From positions 20,467-40,032 of the forward strand of contig CAJUAO010000024.1 of NCBI GenBank assembly GCA_910584685.1: a stretch of 19,566 bases of DNA, given 5' to 3'. The notes below the pieces were generated by a model. That model saw only the letters and a list, made by a program, of their open reading frames with translations. It did no database searches and was not told where the DNA came from. This DNA comes from an uncultured Lachnospiraceae bacterium. GTDB taxonomy: Bacteria > Bacillota > Clostridia > Lachnospirales > Lachnospiraceae. Within the stretch, counting starts at the first letter, position 1; each line of letters starts with the position of its first letter. Made by a program: the position numbers and the translations under genes. Shown in pieces: positions 1 to 7,000 of the stretch.

Positions 1-77
1 AATACGCAGCCCAAGGCAGCAAAATACGCAGCCCAAGGCAGCAAAATACGCAGCCCAAGGCAGCAAAATACGCAGCC
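1..77. repeat. 22-bp tandem repeat, 3.5 copies
   Basis: Three identical 22-bp units (1-22, 23-44, 45-66) begin AATACGCAGCC and end AAGGCAGCAA, followed by an 11-base half unit (67-77). The array starts at the window edge, so more copies may lie upstream. The unit is not a multiple of three, so a protein read through it would change register every unit; one frame is open until a TAG at 79-81. It lies about 70 bases before the ABC transporter gene. Confidence 0.9.
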
Positions 78-145
78 TTAGAAGTATTAAGTTTCACAAT
101 TACTATTTGTGCCGCCAACCGGAAGGCGGCGGAATGGAGATTAAT

Positions 146-1927
146 ATGAAAAAAATTAAAAGCTTTTTGTATCTTGCGTGGAAGGCGTGTCCGTCATATA
201 TTGTCCTTCTTGTTTTACAGGCGGTAACACAGGCGGTAAGGCTGTGGCTTAATGTAATACTTCCGAAATTTCTGGTAGATGAGCTGTTAGGAGGGGCAGA
301 CGTAAGGCGGCTTATAATATACGGAGGTCTTATAGTCCTTAACAATGTGGGAATGACGTTGCTTGAAAAGCTGTATAGGCGCATGCTTGAGCCGAGGGAA
401 AATTATATGAGAAACGCCATGAATAAAAAAATGGCGGAAAAAATAATGAATTTGGAATATTCATATCTGGAGGAGCCTTACTATTTGGATTTAAAGGAGA
501 GGGCAGTGTTTGCATTAACCAATCAGGGGGCGATTACAAATCTTGTAATAATGATATCGGATACCATAAGCAAAGGCGTTACGTTAGCCGGTCTGTTAGT
601 GATAATGGCAACCCTTGGTCCCTTTATGATACTTGTTTTGGCAGCGGGAATAGGAATTATGCTGCTGCTTTATAAGAGCATGTCGACAGCAATGGTGGAG
701 GTTATGAGCCAGATTATACCCATTAACAGAAAGTATGGATATTATATGGAACTTGAGACTGAAAAGCAGCACCAGAAGGATATAAGGCTTTACAATATGA
801 GCGGAATGATAGCCGATAAGGTAATGGAGTTTTCCGAGGATGTATGCGACATGTTTGATGTAATGCTGAAGAAGCAGGGAAGGGTATTGGGAGGAATGAA
901 TATAGTCAATGACGCCATTGCAGCCATAAGCTATGGATATGTTGGCCTTAGAACCATATCAGACAGATTTGGAGAAAGGATTTCCATAGGCTCCCTTACA
1001 ATGTATGTAACATCAGCTATTAATTTTACTTCTAACGTACTGTCATTTGGAACAAGCATTATAAACACGCTCCAAAATCTTTCGTTTCTTGAGCCGTATA
1101 TGGAATTTATGGCCATAAAGGAGGAAACAAGGGAAGAAGGAAAAATAAAGTTTGAGGGAAAAATAGAAACCTTGGAATTTAATAATGTAACCTTTACATA
1201 TCCAAAGGCAGAAAAGCCTGTGTTAAAAAATGTGTCGTTTTCCATACGCAGGGGAGAAAAAATATCCATAGTAGGCTTAAACGGAGCGGGAAAATCAACC
1301 TTAGTAAAGCTTATATGCCGCATGTATAAGGCAGACAGCGGAGAAATAAAAATCAACGGGAAAAGCATATATGATTATGACTATGGGTCATATATGAAAG
1401 GAATATCGGCAGTATTTCAGGATTACAGACTGTTTAACTTTACAATAGGGGAAAATATATCATGTCAGGATAGAAATGCAGATAATGCTAAAATCAACAG
1501 GCTTATAGAAGAGGTAGGACTTGGGGAAAAGATAGCGTCATTAAAGGAAGGCATAAATAGCCGCTTTGGAAAGGAATATGATAAAAACGGCATAGAAATG
1601 TCGGGAGGAGAGGGGCAGAAGGTAGCCATAGCAAGGGCGTTATATAAGGAATCCTCTATGGTTATACTTGATGAGCCTGCAAGCGCTTTGGACCCAATAT
1701 CGGAAGCTGAAATATATGAGAAATTTAACAGCCTTGTAGAGGATAAGACGGCAATATACATATCCCACAGAATGTCATCATCAGTGTTCTGTGACAGAAT
1801 ACTGATAATAGACGGAGGATGCGTGGCAGATTTTGATACTCACGAACATCTTATGAAGAAAACAGACAGCCTGTATTATAAGCTTTTTCATTCGCAGGCT
1901 GAAAATTACAAGCTGGAGGAAGCGTAG
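146..1927 (+). CDS. Half-size ABC exporter (fused membrane and ATPase domains)
   Basis: This is a 593-residue ABC exporter half-transporter, expected to work as a homo- or heterodimer in the cytoplasmic membrane. The N-terminal ~320 residues carry several hydrophobic segments (the membrane domain). The ATPase domain follows with Walker A GLNGAGKST (377-385), Q-loop Gln425 in VFQD, signature MSGGE (485-489), Walker B with VILDEP (506-511) and switch His541 in ISHRM. I chose the ATG at 146 because GGAGA sits 5 bases upstream; an in-frame ATG at 134 and a TTG at 107 are alternatives. No partner half-transporter or dedicated substrate gene is adjacent, so the substrate is unknown. The stop codon lies in a palindrome shared with the convergent gene. 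Membership of the family is certain; export direction is inferred from the domain order. Confidence 0.93.
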   Translation: MKKIKSFLYLAWKACPSYIVLLVLQAVTQAVRLWLNVILPKFLVDELLGGADVRRLIIYGGLIVLNNVGMTLLEKLYRRMLEPRENYMRNAMNKKMAEKIMNLEYSYLEEPYYLDLKERAVFALTNQGAITNLVIMISDTISKGVTLAGLLVIMATLGPFMILVLAAGIGIMLLLYKSMSTAMVEVMSQIIPINRKYGYYMELETEKQHQKDIRLYNMSGMIADKVMEFSEDVCDMFDVMLKKQGRVLGGMNIVNDAIAAISYGYVGLRTISDRFGERISIGSLTMYVTSAINFTSNVLSFGTSIINTLQNLSFLEPYMEFMAIKEETREEGKIKFEGKIETLEFNNVTFTYPKAEKPVLKNVSFSIRRGEKISIVGLNGAGKSTLVKLICRMYKADSGEIKINGKSIYDYDYGSYMKGISAVFQDYRLFNFTIGENISCQDRNADNAKINRLIEEVGLGEKIASLKEGINSRFGKEYDKNGIEMSGGEGQKVAIARALYKESSMVILDEPASALDPISEAEIYEKFNSLVEDKTAIYISHRMSSSVFCDRILIIDGGCVADFDTHEHLMKKTDSLYYKLFHSQAENYKLEEA

Positions 1928-1940
1928 ACTACGCTTCCTC
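1916..1940. terminator. Palindrome spanning both stop codons of convergent genes
   Basis: Arms 1916-1927 and 1929-1940 are perfect 12-base reverse complements around a single central A at 1928. The TAG of the ABC gene (1925-1927) and that of the minus-strand gene (1929-1931) are both inside, so both proteins end in Glu-Glu-Ala. It may act as a bidirectional terminator or mRNA 3' end structure, but neither side has a convincing T-run. Confidence 0.6.
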
Positions 1941-2492
1941 TGTTGATGTTTCCGGTAAATCTATAGAAACCTCAGCGTTTTCAGCCCTGCCCTCAGGGTC
2001 GTATATCTCCTGCTCTTCATCCTCATCATCCCAAAGGGAATCATATTTTTCCTTGTTTGCGGCATTCATCATTGCCATATTTTTAGCAGCCATATACAGC
2101 TCCATGCTGTAGTCCATAAGCTTTTTTTCATCCTTGGCAGGCACCTTGGCGCCCCTGGCAATACGTCTTGCTACCTCCATAACCTTTGCCACATCAACAG
2201 CCGCATCCTCCATGACGTCGCTCTGCTGTCTTGCAACCTCGGCGTTCCACACTGCTGCATAATGCTCGGCCAGCTTATCAAGCACCTCCTGATTTTTGTC
2301 AAATTTCTTATTTACCTCATTTATGGAAAGCTCTAAAGTAGCAGCCTCCTCAGAGAAAAGTTTTTTCTCCTCCTCAGTTCCATAGGCGCTTTTTTTTCTT
2401 AGCTCGTCACGCTGATTTATAAGAGCCTTCCGCTGGTCAATCAGGTTTTGCCTTTCCTCCCGGTAGATTTTTTGTGCTTCTCCAATTTTCAT
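1929..2492 (-). CDS. Coiled-coil protein of unknown function
   Basis: The 187-residue protein is very rich in charged residues and Ala. Residues about 5-85 (REERQNLIDQRKALINQRDE and onward) look like a long coiled coil. A second helical stretch with a MAAKNMAMMNAANKEK segment follows, and the C-terminus is acidic (DDEDEEQE). There is no signal peptide or membrane segment, so it is likely cytoplasmic. The start is supported by GGGAGG about 8 bases upstream. Its leader on the minus strand contains three small hairpins (2552-2611). I do not recognise the family; the length and composition suit a structural or scaffold role, which is only a guess. Confidence 0.8.
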   Translation of the reverse strand: MKIGEAQKIYREERQNLIDQRKALINQRDELRKKSAYGTEEEKKLFSEEAATLELSINEVNKKFDKNQEVLDKLAEHYAAVWNAEVARQQSDVMEDAAVDVAKVMEVARRIARGAKVPAKDEKKLMDYSMELYMAAKNMAMMNAANKEKYDSLWDDEDEEQEIYDPEGRAENAEVSIDLPETSTEEA

Positions 2493-2807
2493 ACTCTTTA
2501 CCTCCCTGTAATCCAGTATTTTTTATACAAAGTTTTTACATGCACACACAAGTTTGGCTCCGCCAAACCTGCAAGTATCAATAAAATTGATACTTTTGTC
2601 AGCTATGCTGATACTTTTTTATCGGCATATTACAGCCTTTGATTAAGAGCCTTAGTAATTGTAGTCAATGGAATGTCAGAAAGGATAAATTATTTAGCCG
2701 TATGTTTCGATATAAATAAAGGAATATTGCAGGCTACAGTGGCAAAAGGCGGCATATTAAGTTTATTGTAAGGAAATACAAGTGAAAGCCGCAGAAAGGC
2801 AGGAAAA
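2493..2807. other. Intergenic region with three small hairpins between divergent genes
   Basis: This 315-base gap separates two divergently transcribed coiled-coil genes. It contains three hairpins with 3-base loops: 2552-2568 (7-bp stem GTTTGGC), 2573-2595 (10-bp stem AAGTATCAAT) and 2599-2611 (5-bp stem TCAGC, followed by a T-rich stretch at 2614-2620). On the minus strand they lie in the likely leader of the 1929-2492 gene. The first and third resemble the hairpins at 11034-11186. I see no convincing promoter in the rest. Confidence 0.6.
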
Positions 2808-3509
2808 ATGAGTATAGGAATAGAAAACAGGGCGGATTTTGCAGGAAGAACAAACGGTACGGGTACAGCTAATAAAGCCGGAGGATATATTAAGCCTTCA
2901 GCATCAAAATCGGAAAATATACAGGTTATTCGTGACAAAATAAATGAGATGCTTGAAAAAATTGAAAACGGTGATATTGAGCCTACATATCAGATAGGAG
3001 GACGGAGCTTTACAGAGAGAGAATGGGATAAGCTGCTTACAGAAATTGACGCGGCAGAGGAAGCATTGAAAAAGCTTGTGGAGGAAGAAAAGGAAAGGCG
3101 TCTTAAGGCAGATGAGACAAGACGTGTAAATCAGGAGGTAATTGACCGGGAGAATGCGTACTCGGAGATAATAAAAAAGGATGACAGTGAAAAAGTCATG
3201 GAGGATAATATAGATTTGCTTACGACAGATAGTGTAAGAATTACAAAAACAGAGAATGACAGTAAGGTTATGTATGTTACAGCCTTTGGTCCCGACGGTA
3301 TAAAATGCAAGAAACTGGGTTATATTGGAGAGGAAGGCTGGCTGTGGGAAATTCCGTTTAAGAATGGTACAGAATATAGCAGGGTTTTAAATTTTCTGGA
3401 ACAGTTTCCAAAGGATGCAAATTTAGCGTTTGTATCACAAAAGGATTTTTGGGAGGATTTTCTTGCAGGAAGGATAAATGAGGAAGAATATCTAAGAGAT
3501 TACAGATAA
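2808..3509 (+). CDS. Unknown protein with N-terminal coiled coil and C-terminal globular part
   Basis: The 233-residue protein starts with a Gly/Asn/Thr-rich low-complexity stretch (1-35). A helical segment about residues 38-125 contains IGGRSFTEREWDKLL and a highly charged coiled coil. The C-terminal part, about 135-233, is probably folded, with aromatic residues (WLWEIPF, DFWEDF). No signal peptide or membrane segment is seen. A ribosome binding site AGGCAGGAA lies just upstream of the ATG. The DUF1284 gene follows 26 bases downstream, so they are probably co-transcribed. I do not recognise a named family; the FTEREWDKLL type motif recalls hypothetical proteins of Lachnospiraceae, from memory only. 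Confidence 0.8.
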   Translation: MSIGIENRADFAGRTNGTGTANKAGGYIKPSASKSENIQVIRDKINEMLEKIENGDIEPTYQIGGRSFTEREWDKLLTEIDAAEEALKKLVEEEKERRLKADETRRVNQEVIDRENAYSEIIKKDDSEKVMEDNIDLLTTDSVRITKTENDSKVMYVTAFGPDGIKCKKLGYIGEEGWLWEIPFKNGTEYSRVLNFLEQFPKDANLAFVSQKDFWEDFLAGRINEEEYLRDYR

Positions 3510-3535
3510 AGGGCATACACGAAAATGGTGATAAA

Positions 3536-3979
3536 ATGGAGATATTAACATTAAGAGGGCATCATCTTTTGTGCTCAAGACTGTTTTCCGGATACGGGTA
3601 TAACGATGACTTTGTAAAGCGTATGGCGGAAGTGGTGTTCATAACAGGCTTAAAAAATTATAATCAGCCTATAGAATATGAAATGGTAAAAAAAGTCAGG
3701 CTTATATGCAGCCATGATTATGTATGCCAGAAATGCCCAAATCTTATAAATGAAAAAACAGGGATTTTCTGCTATTTAGGTGATGATGATGTAAGAAATA
3801 AGGACAAAAAAACTCTTAAATATGCTGGATTAAAGGAAGATATTTTATATACCCTTGAGGAAATAGAGATAGGCGTTGAAAAAATAACAAAGGAGCAGTT
3901 TAATGAAATATGCGGAACATGCCGTTGGTTTAGGGCAGGTTACTGCGCGTATGAAAGGTTGGTTAAGATTCAGCGCTAA
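3536..3979 (+). CDS. DUF1284 family cysteine-rich protein
   Basis: This 147-residue protein matches the DUF1284 pattern: an N-terminal LRGHHLLC motif (6-13), then GYNDDFVKRM (21-30), then two Cys clusters. Cys58, Cys64, Cys67 and Cys79 form one group, and Cys126, Cys129 and Cys137 (CGTCRWFRAGYC) another. The spacing suggests binding of an iron-sulfur cluster or another metal; this is inferred from the cysteines, and the biochemical role of the family is not established to my knowledge. No signal peptide, so cytoplasmic. The ribosome binding site is weak (GGTGAT). A foldback element begins 43 bases after the stop codon. Confidence 0.85.
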   Translation: MEILTLRGHHLLCSRLFSGYGYNDDFVKRMAEVVFITGLKNYNQPIEYEMVKKVRLICSHDYVCQKCPNLINEKTGIFCYLGDDDVRNKDKKTLKYAGLKEDILYTLEEIEIGVEKITKEQFNEICGTCRWFRAGYCAYERLVKIQR

Positions 3980-4021
3980 TTTGTGTTTTGTGTAGTTTGC
4001 AGGTAATGTATAAATATATGG

Positions 4022-4431
4022 TAGTTTGTACATTTGAAAAAGATATTTTTCCTCACATGCAGGCCGGGTATGTCCCATTAACAGGCTCCTAGAGTTGGAG
4101 TGGGATGGCTTAATGGGAGCAGGCAGTTAAATATAATTTTTTAAAGCTTCGAAACATGGGAGAAATTCTATCAACGGGATACCGCCATCTTCTAAGCTGC
4201 GAGCGTAACTCGCAAGGGGCTAAAGAGCAAGCCCACTGCTCAGACAGACGCTCTACGCTAAGAAACTGGCGGTATTCCGTTGATAGAATTTCTTACTCTT
4301 TTCGAAGCTTAAAAAAATATATAACCCACTGCCATAGCCTGTACCTGCCCCTGCCCTGAAACCGGAAGCTCCCTTTATTCTTAAGACCCGGACTTCATGT
4401 GAAGAACTTTCTTTTTTACCTGTACAAATTA
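4022..4431. mobile_element. MITE-like foldback element, copy 1 (complete)
   Basis: The ends are inverted: TAGTTTGTACA at 4022 and, on the opposite strand, TAATTTGTACA from 4431. Each is followed by an A-rich block, TTCACATG or CTCACATG, and CCGGGT. The inner arms also match: the left arm (about 4126-4187) and right arm (4267-4331) share AAGCTTCGAAA, GAAATTCTATCAACGG and ATACCGCCA in inverted orientation. The transcript could fold into one long hairpin with a central loop near 4188-4266. No transposase is encoded; short open frames inside are by-products. TA at both outer ends would fit a TA target duplication as used by IS630/Tc1-type elements, an inference. Copies 2 and 3 lie at 7604 and 19345. 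Confidence 0.82.
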
Positions 4432-4508
4432 AGATACATATTACTATATATTATCTGTCACCTAATCATCCTTCTCCGAAATAAAGCCTTAATAAAGCCT
4501 TCAAAAAT

Positions 4509-4997
4509 CTATTTTACCCTTGCAATAACTCCGCATCCAATTTTTGTTCCTGAGTTTCCTGACGGCTGGGTTGTAAAATCATCTGCCATATCATGAATAA
4601 TAATAGAGCGGTTGATTATATCATTCACCTTAAATCTTCCCGTATAAAACACTGAATAAGCATAACCATTGCAGTCAAGAAGGGGAGGCATATCGCCTGC
4701 GTGCATAGGGTGGGGCGTGTTAGAAGGATTATAATGATTTCCGGTTTTATCAAATGGTATTGTGCAGTTACCGGTTTCATGAATATGCATGCCATAGAAG
4801 GAACTGTTATTGTCAGGCAGTCCGAAAACCTCCACCTCCACTAAGACGCCCCCAAAGGGAGTATCATAAAAATATGCTGTTCCATGAAGCTTTGGATTTT
4901 CAGTGTTACCGTTTATTTTAGCAAATGCAGCGGGAACTGTTTTGTTAAGTACCTTAAATAATGTAGGCTGGAGTGACGGGTATAAATGATTGCTCAT
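4509..4997 (-). CDS. sodC: Cu/Zn superoxide dismutase, no signal peptide
   Basis: The protein converts superoxide to hydrogen peroxide and oxygen. Numbered from the upstream Met (5009), copper ligands His75 and His77 lie in GMHIHETGNC. Bridging His92 is in HYNP, His100, His103 and Asp106 in NTPHPMHAGDMPPL, and His139 in IIIHDMADDF. Cys82 and Cys159 can form the family disulfide. All metal ligands are present. The active-site Arg of GNAGxR is Lys here (GNSGTK, Lys156). I take the ATG at 4997 as start because GGAG lies 7 bases upstream; the Met at 5009 is four codons earlier and has no clear site. Most bacterial SodC proteins are secreted, but no signal peptide is visible, so this one is probably cytoplasmic. 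The gene stands alone between a foldback element and the CPBP gene. Confidence 0.9.
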   Translation of the reverse strand: MSNHLYPSLQPTLFKVLNKTVPAAFAKINGNTENPKLHGTAYFYDTPFGGVLVEVEVFGLPDNNSSFYGMHIHETGNCTIPFDKTGNHYNPSNTPHPMHAGDMPPLLDCNGYAYSVFYTGRFKVNDIINRSIIIHDMADDFTTQPSGNSGTKIGCGVIARVK

Positions 4998-5099
4998 AGT
5001 TTTCTCCATAAAAGGTTTTTAATATAATTTATGCGGAAAAATTTCCATAGCTACAATTAAGCTAAAAACATGGTTTATATTTATAGAATATACCGCAGG

Positions 5100-5951
5100 T
5101 CAGACAGAGCCGGACATGCGGGCGTAAGCCTCTGGGTTAAAGGAGGTTATTACGATTTGTATTGTTGTTGCTATATTAAGGACCAAGTGACCTGTCATAA
5201 TATATGAAATAGAAGCTCCTTTATAATATTTAAGGCATATCCATATGGTTAAGGGAAGAAATGATAAAAAACGATATGTTATAAATTTTATGTCAAATAT
5301 GGTAGGAATAAAGCTATGCTGCAGAGCGTAGAAAAATGCAGGGATAAATACAGCGGCCCATTTTGATGTGAAGCTGTTTACTCCATAACCTAAATATATC
5401 CCTTCCTCCGCCAGTGTTGTTGTTAATGGAAGAATAAAAATATTTAATATTGCAATAAAAGGAGGAACAGGCGCTATCATCATCGGAGCAAGGTACGGAA
5501 ATTTACCGTAGCAAAGCCATCCTGCCAGATACATTCCGGCTATGCCGATAAGCAGCATTATACCGGTAAATATAAGTCTATATAAGAATTTTCCAGAAAC
5601 TAACTTTCCAAGAACTTTAGTTCTTTGAACTTTAGTTCTTTGAACTTTAGTTCTTTGGACTTTAGTTCTTTGAATGTTAGATTTTGTGTATAAGTAAAAC
5701 GGCAAGCCGCCTGTAAATTCTGCCATGCTGTATTTATAAATGCCATTGTCAGGCGGAGCAGTATTACTTTGTTTAAAAATAATCCATAAAACAATAATTG
5801 TAACAATGTTAATCGCTGACGCAATTATTGTCCACCAATGGGTGATTTCTGTTAAATCCCTTTTGGTGATTAAACTGCAAAAATAAAACGCAGCTATAAA
5901 CAGCAGGGACCGCATTGGCAAAAAAAACCATATTTTTTTATTATATTTCAT
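5100..5951 (-). CDS. CPBP (Abi) family membrane protease-like protein
   Basis: This 283-residue integral membrane protein has about seven hydrophobic segments. Family motifs are Glu182-Glu183 in LAEEGIYLGYG, His212 in FFYALQHSF and His255/Asn259 in GHLVLNI. These are the conserved sites of the CPBP intramembrane metalloprotease family (CAAX processing, bacteriocin self-protection). The usual Arg of EExxxR is not seen after the EE pair. A loop after the second membrane segment holds a KVQRT repeat (94-113) encoded by a 15-bp tandem repeat. The start codon overlaps the end of the upstream TetR gene by 11 bases, so the two are translationally coupled and probably share the TetR-controlled promoter at 6623-6651. 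The substrate is unknown. Confidence 0.85.
   Translation of the reverse strand: MKYNKKIWFFLPMRSLLFIAAFYFCSLITKRDLTEITHWWTIIASAINIVTIIVLWIIFKQSNTAPPDNGIYKYSMAEFTGGLPFYLYTKSNIQRTKVQRTKVQRTKVQRTKVLGKLVSGKFLYRLIFTGIMLLIGIAGMYLAGWLCYGKFPYLAPMMIAPVPPFIAILNIFILPLTTTLAEEGIYLGYGVNSFTSKWAAVFIPAFFYALQHSFIPTIFDIKFITYRFLSFLPLTIWICLKYYKGASISYIMTGHLVLNIATTIQIVITSFNPEAYARMSGSV
5611..5680. repeat. 15-bp tandem repeat inside CPBP gene
   Basis: Units of TTCTTTGAACTTTAG start at 5621, 5636, 5651 and 5666; the last two have small changes, and a partial unit precedes at 5611-5620. The period is five codons, so copy number can change without breaking the frame. On the minus strand it encodes Lys-Val-Gln-Arg-Thr repeats in a predicted loop. 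Confidence 0.92.
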
Positions 5952-6558
5952 CAGCAGAAGCCTCCTTATTATCCGCGCCGTGTAAAAGCATTGTAACTAT
6001 GTCTGAAATAAATAAATCACGCTGCTCCTTGGAGTATAAATCATATCCTAAAAGCTCTGTTCCGATATTTTTTGCAAGAAAAGCTGTCTGCATGGCAGAA
6101 ACAAGAATAAATGCAAGTAACTTTTTTATCTCTTCATTTTGATTATTTCTGATTGCAAAAGCAAATCCCCTTTGGGTATAAACAGAATTGCTGTTTAAAG
6201 AATAATTTTCCATATCGCTTAAAATTGATATATTGGCAATTTCCTGATTTTCAAAAAGAAAATCAAAGGTTTGGCTTGCCCATGATATTAACCGTGACTT
6301 ATCAGACAATCCGTCATCTTTAGAGGAATCAGTTATATACGGCGTAAATCCTACAAGCATCCTGTTTATTGTTTTTTGTATACATTCTGTTATAAGATTA
6401 TCCTTGCTTCCAAAAAAATAATTGATTGAGCCCAGGCCAATATGAGCCCTCTCGGCAATTAAGCGGGAGGTAATTTTTCTTGTATCGCCCTTGTGCTCCT
6501 TAAGTAATTCGGTGGTAATTTCGATTATACGATTTTTGTTTTTTTCATTTTCACTCAT
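5941..6558 (-). CDS. TetR/AcrR family transcriptional regulator
   Basis: This 205-residue protein has the TetR N-terminal DNA-binding domain in its first ~60 residues (TRKITSRLIAERAHIGLGSI, then NYFFGSKDNLI, the typical helix-turn-helix end). The C-terminal domain is variable and probably binds a ligand or dimerises. I chose the ATG at 6558 because GGGAGA lies 6 bases upstream; the frame is open further up to 6618, but that would run through the operator. Its last codons overlap the CPBP start. The promoter and two palindromes just upstream (6604-6651) make autoregulation very likely, with the CPBP protein as co-regulated target. Confidence 0.9.
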   Translation of the reverse strand: MSENEKNKNRIIEITTELLKEHKGDTRKITSRLIAERAHIGLGSINYFFGSKDNLITECIQKTINRMLVGFTPYITDSSKDDGLSDKSRLISWASQTFDFLFENQEIANISILSDMENYSLNSNSVYTQRGFAFAIRNNQNEEIKKLLAFILVSAMQTAFLAKNIGTELLGYDLYSKEQRDLFISDIVTMLLHGADNKEASADEI

Positions 6559-6603
6559 AAAATTCTCCCATAATGTCAAAGATATTTTTACACTATCCAG
6601 CTT

Positions 6604-6651
6604 CTGAACAATGTTCATAAATATTATAGTGAACGTTGTTCAGAAAGTCAA
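6604..6651 (-). promoter_or_regulatory. TetR promoter with paired palindromic operators
   Basis: On the minus strand, TTGACT (6646-6651) and TATAAT (6623-6628) are separated by exactly 17 bases. Two 13-base palindromic sites, TGAACAATGTTCA (6605-6617) and TGAACGTTGTTCA (6630-6642), themselves form an inverted pair with flanking C and G. One lies in the spacer and the other just after the -10, ideal for repression by the TetR protein. Confidence 0.88.
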
Positions 6652-6709
6652 GGTTTTTTAAACCTTAGATAACATAATTAATACCATAATCTTATAAAAT
6701 CAAAGTGAA

Positions 6710-6847
6710 ATCATACTACATATTAATGTAAAATAATCACGTAAATCAATGCAAAATAATTCTGCAAATTAATATAAAGTAATCCCGCAAATCAACGTAA
6801 AATCCTCCTGCAAATCAATATGAAATCCTCCTGTATTTCATATTGTA
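6710..6847. repeat. Degenerate 23-bp tandem repeats
   Basis: Six imperfect 23-base units start at 6710, 6733, 6756, 6779, 6802 and 6825. The shared core resembles TGCAAATCAATATAAA, with a variable ATAATCC or ATCCTCC start. The array lies between the divergent TetR and thrH promoters and ends about where the thrH promoter begins. It is not coding. Confidence 0.75.
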
Positions 6848-6871
6848 AATGCAATAAATTTATGGTATTAT
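6843..6871 (+). promoter_or_regulatory. Candidate thrH promoter
   Basis: TTGTAA (6843-6848), a 17-base spacer and TATTAT (6866-6871) form a good sigma-A-type promoter. It predicts a start near 6878 and a leader of about 120 bases before thrH. The leader has a GC-rich patch (6940-6964) unusual for this AT-rich region. Confidence 0.6.
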
Positions 6872-7000
6872 TTTGAGGAAATGTTTGAAGCAGCATAAAA
6901 GAAAAAAACATAAAAGATTTTTCACACAGGGCTTTGTGTCCGGGTGCACATGGCGCCGGCCCGGTATGTATAAAAAACGTGCACAGAAAAGAGGATTATT

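Noticed and set aside
4156..4359. Open frame of 67 codons in the foldback element
   Set aside because: It lies wholly within the inverted repeats and central loop, its codons mirror the hairpin, and no ribosome binding site is present.
4022..4431. Insertion sequence with transposase
   Set aside because: At 410 bases and without any meaningful open frame, it can only be non-autonomous.
4399..4596. Open frame of 65 codons rich in Leu, Ile and Tyr
   Set aside because: It overlaps the end of the foldback element and the SOD gene on the opposite strand, and has no supporting start signal.
5600..5824. Minus-strand frame with LKFKE repeats
   Set aside because: It is another reading of the 15-bp repeat inside the CPBP gene, which has clear family motifs in its own frame.
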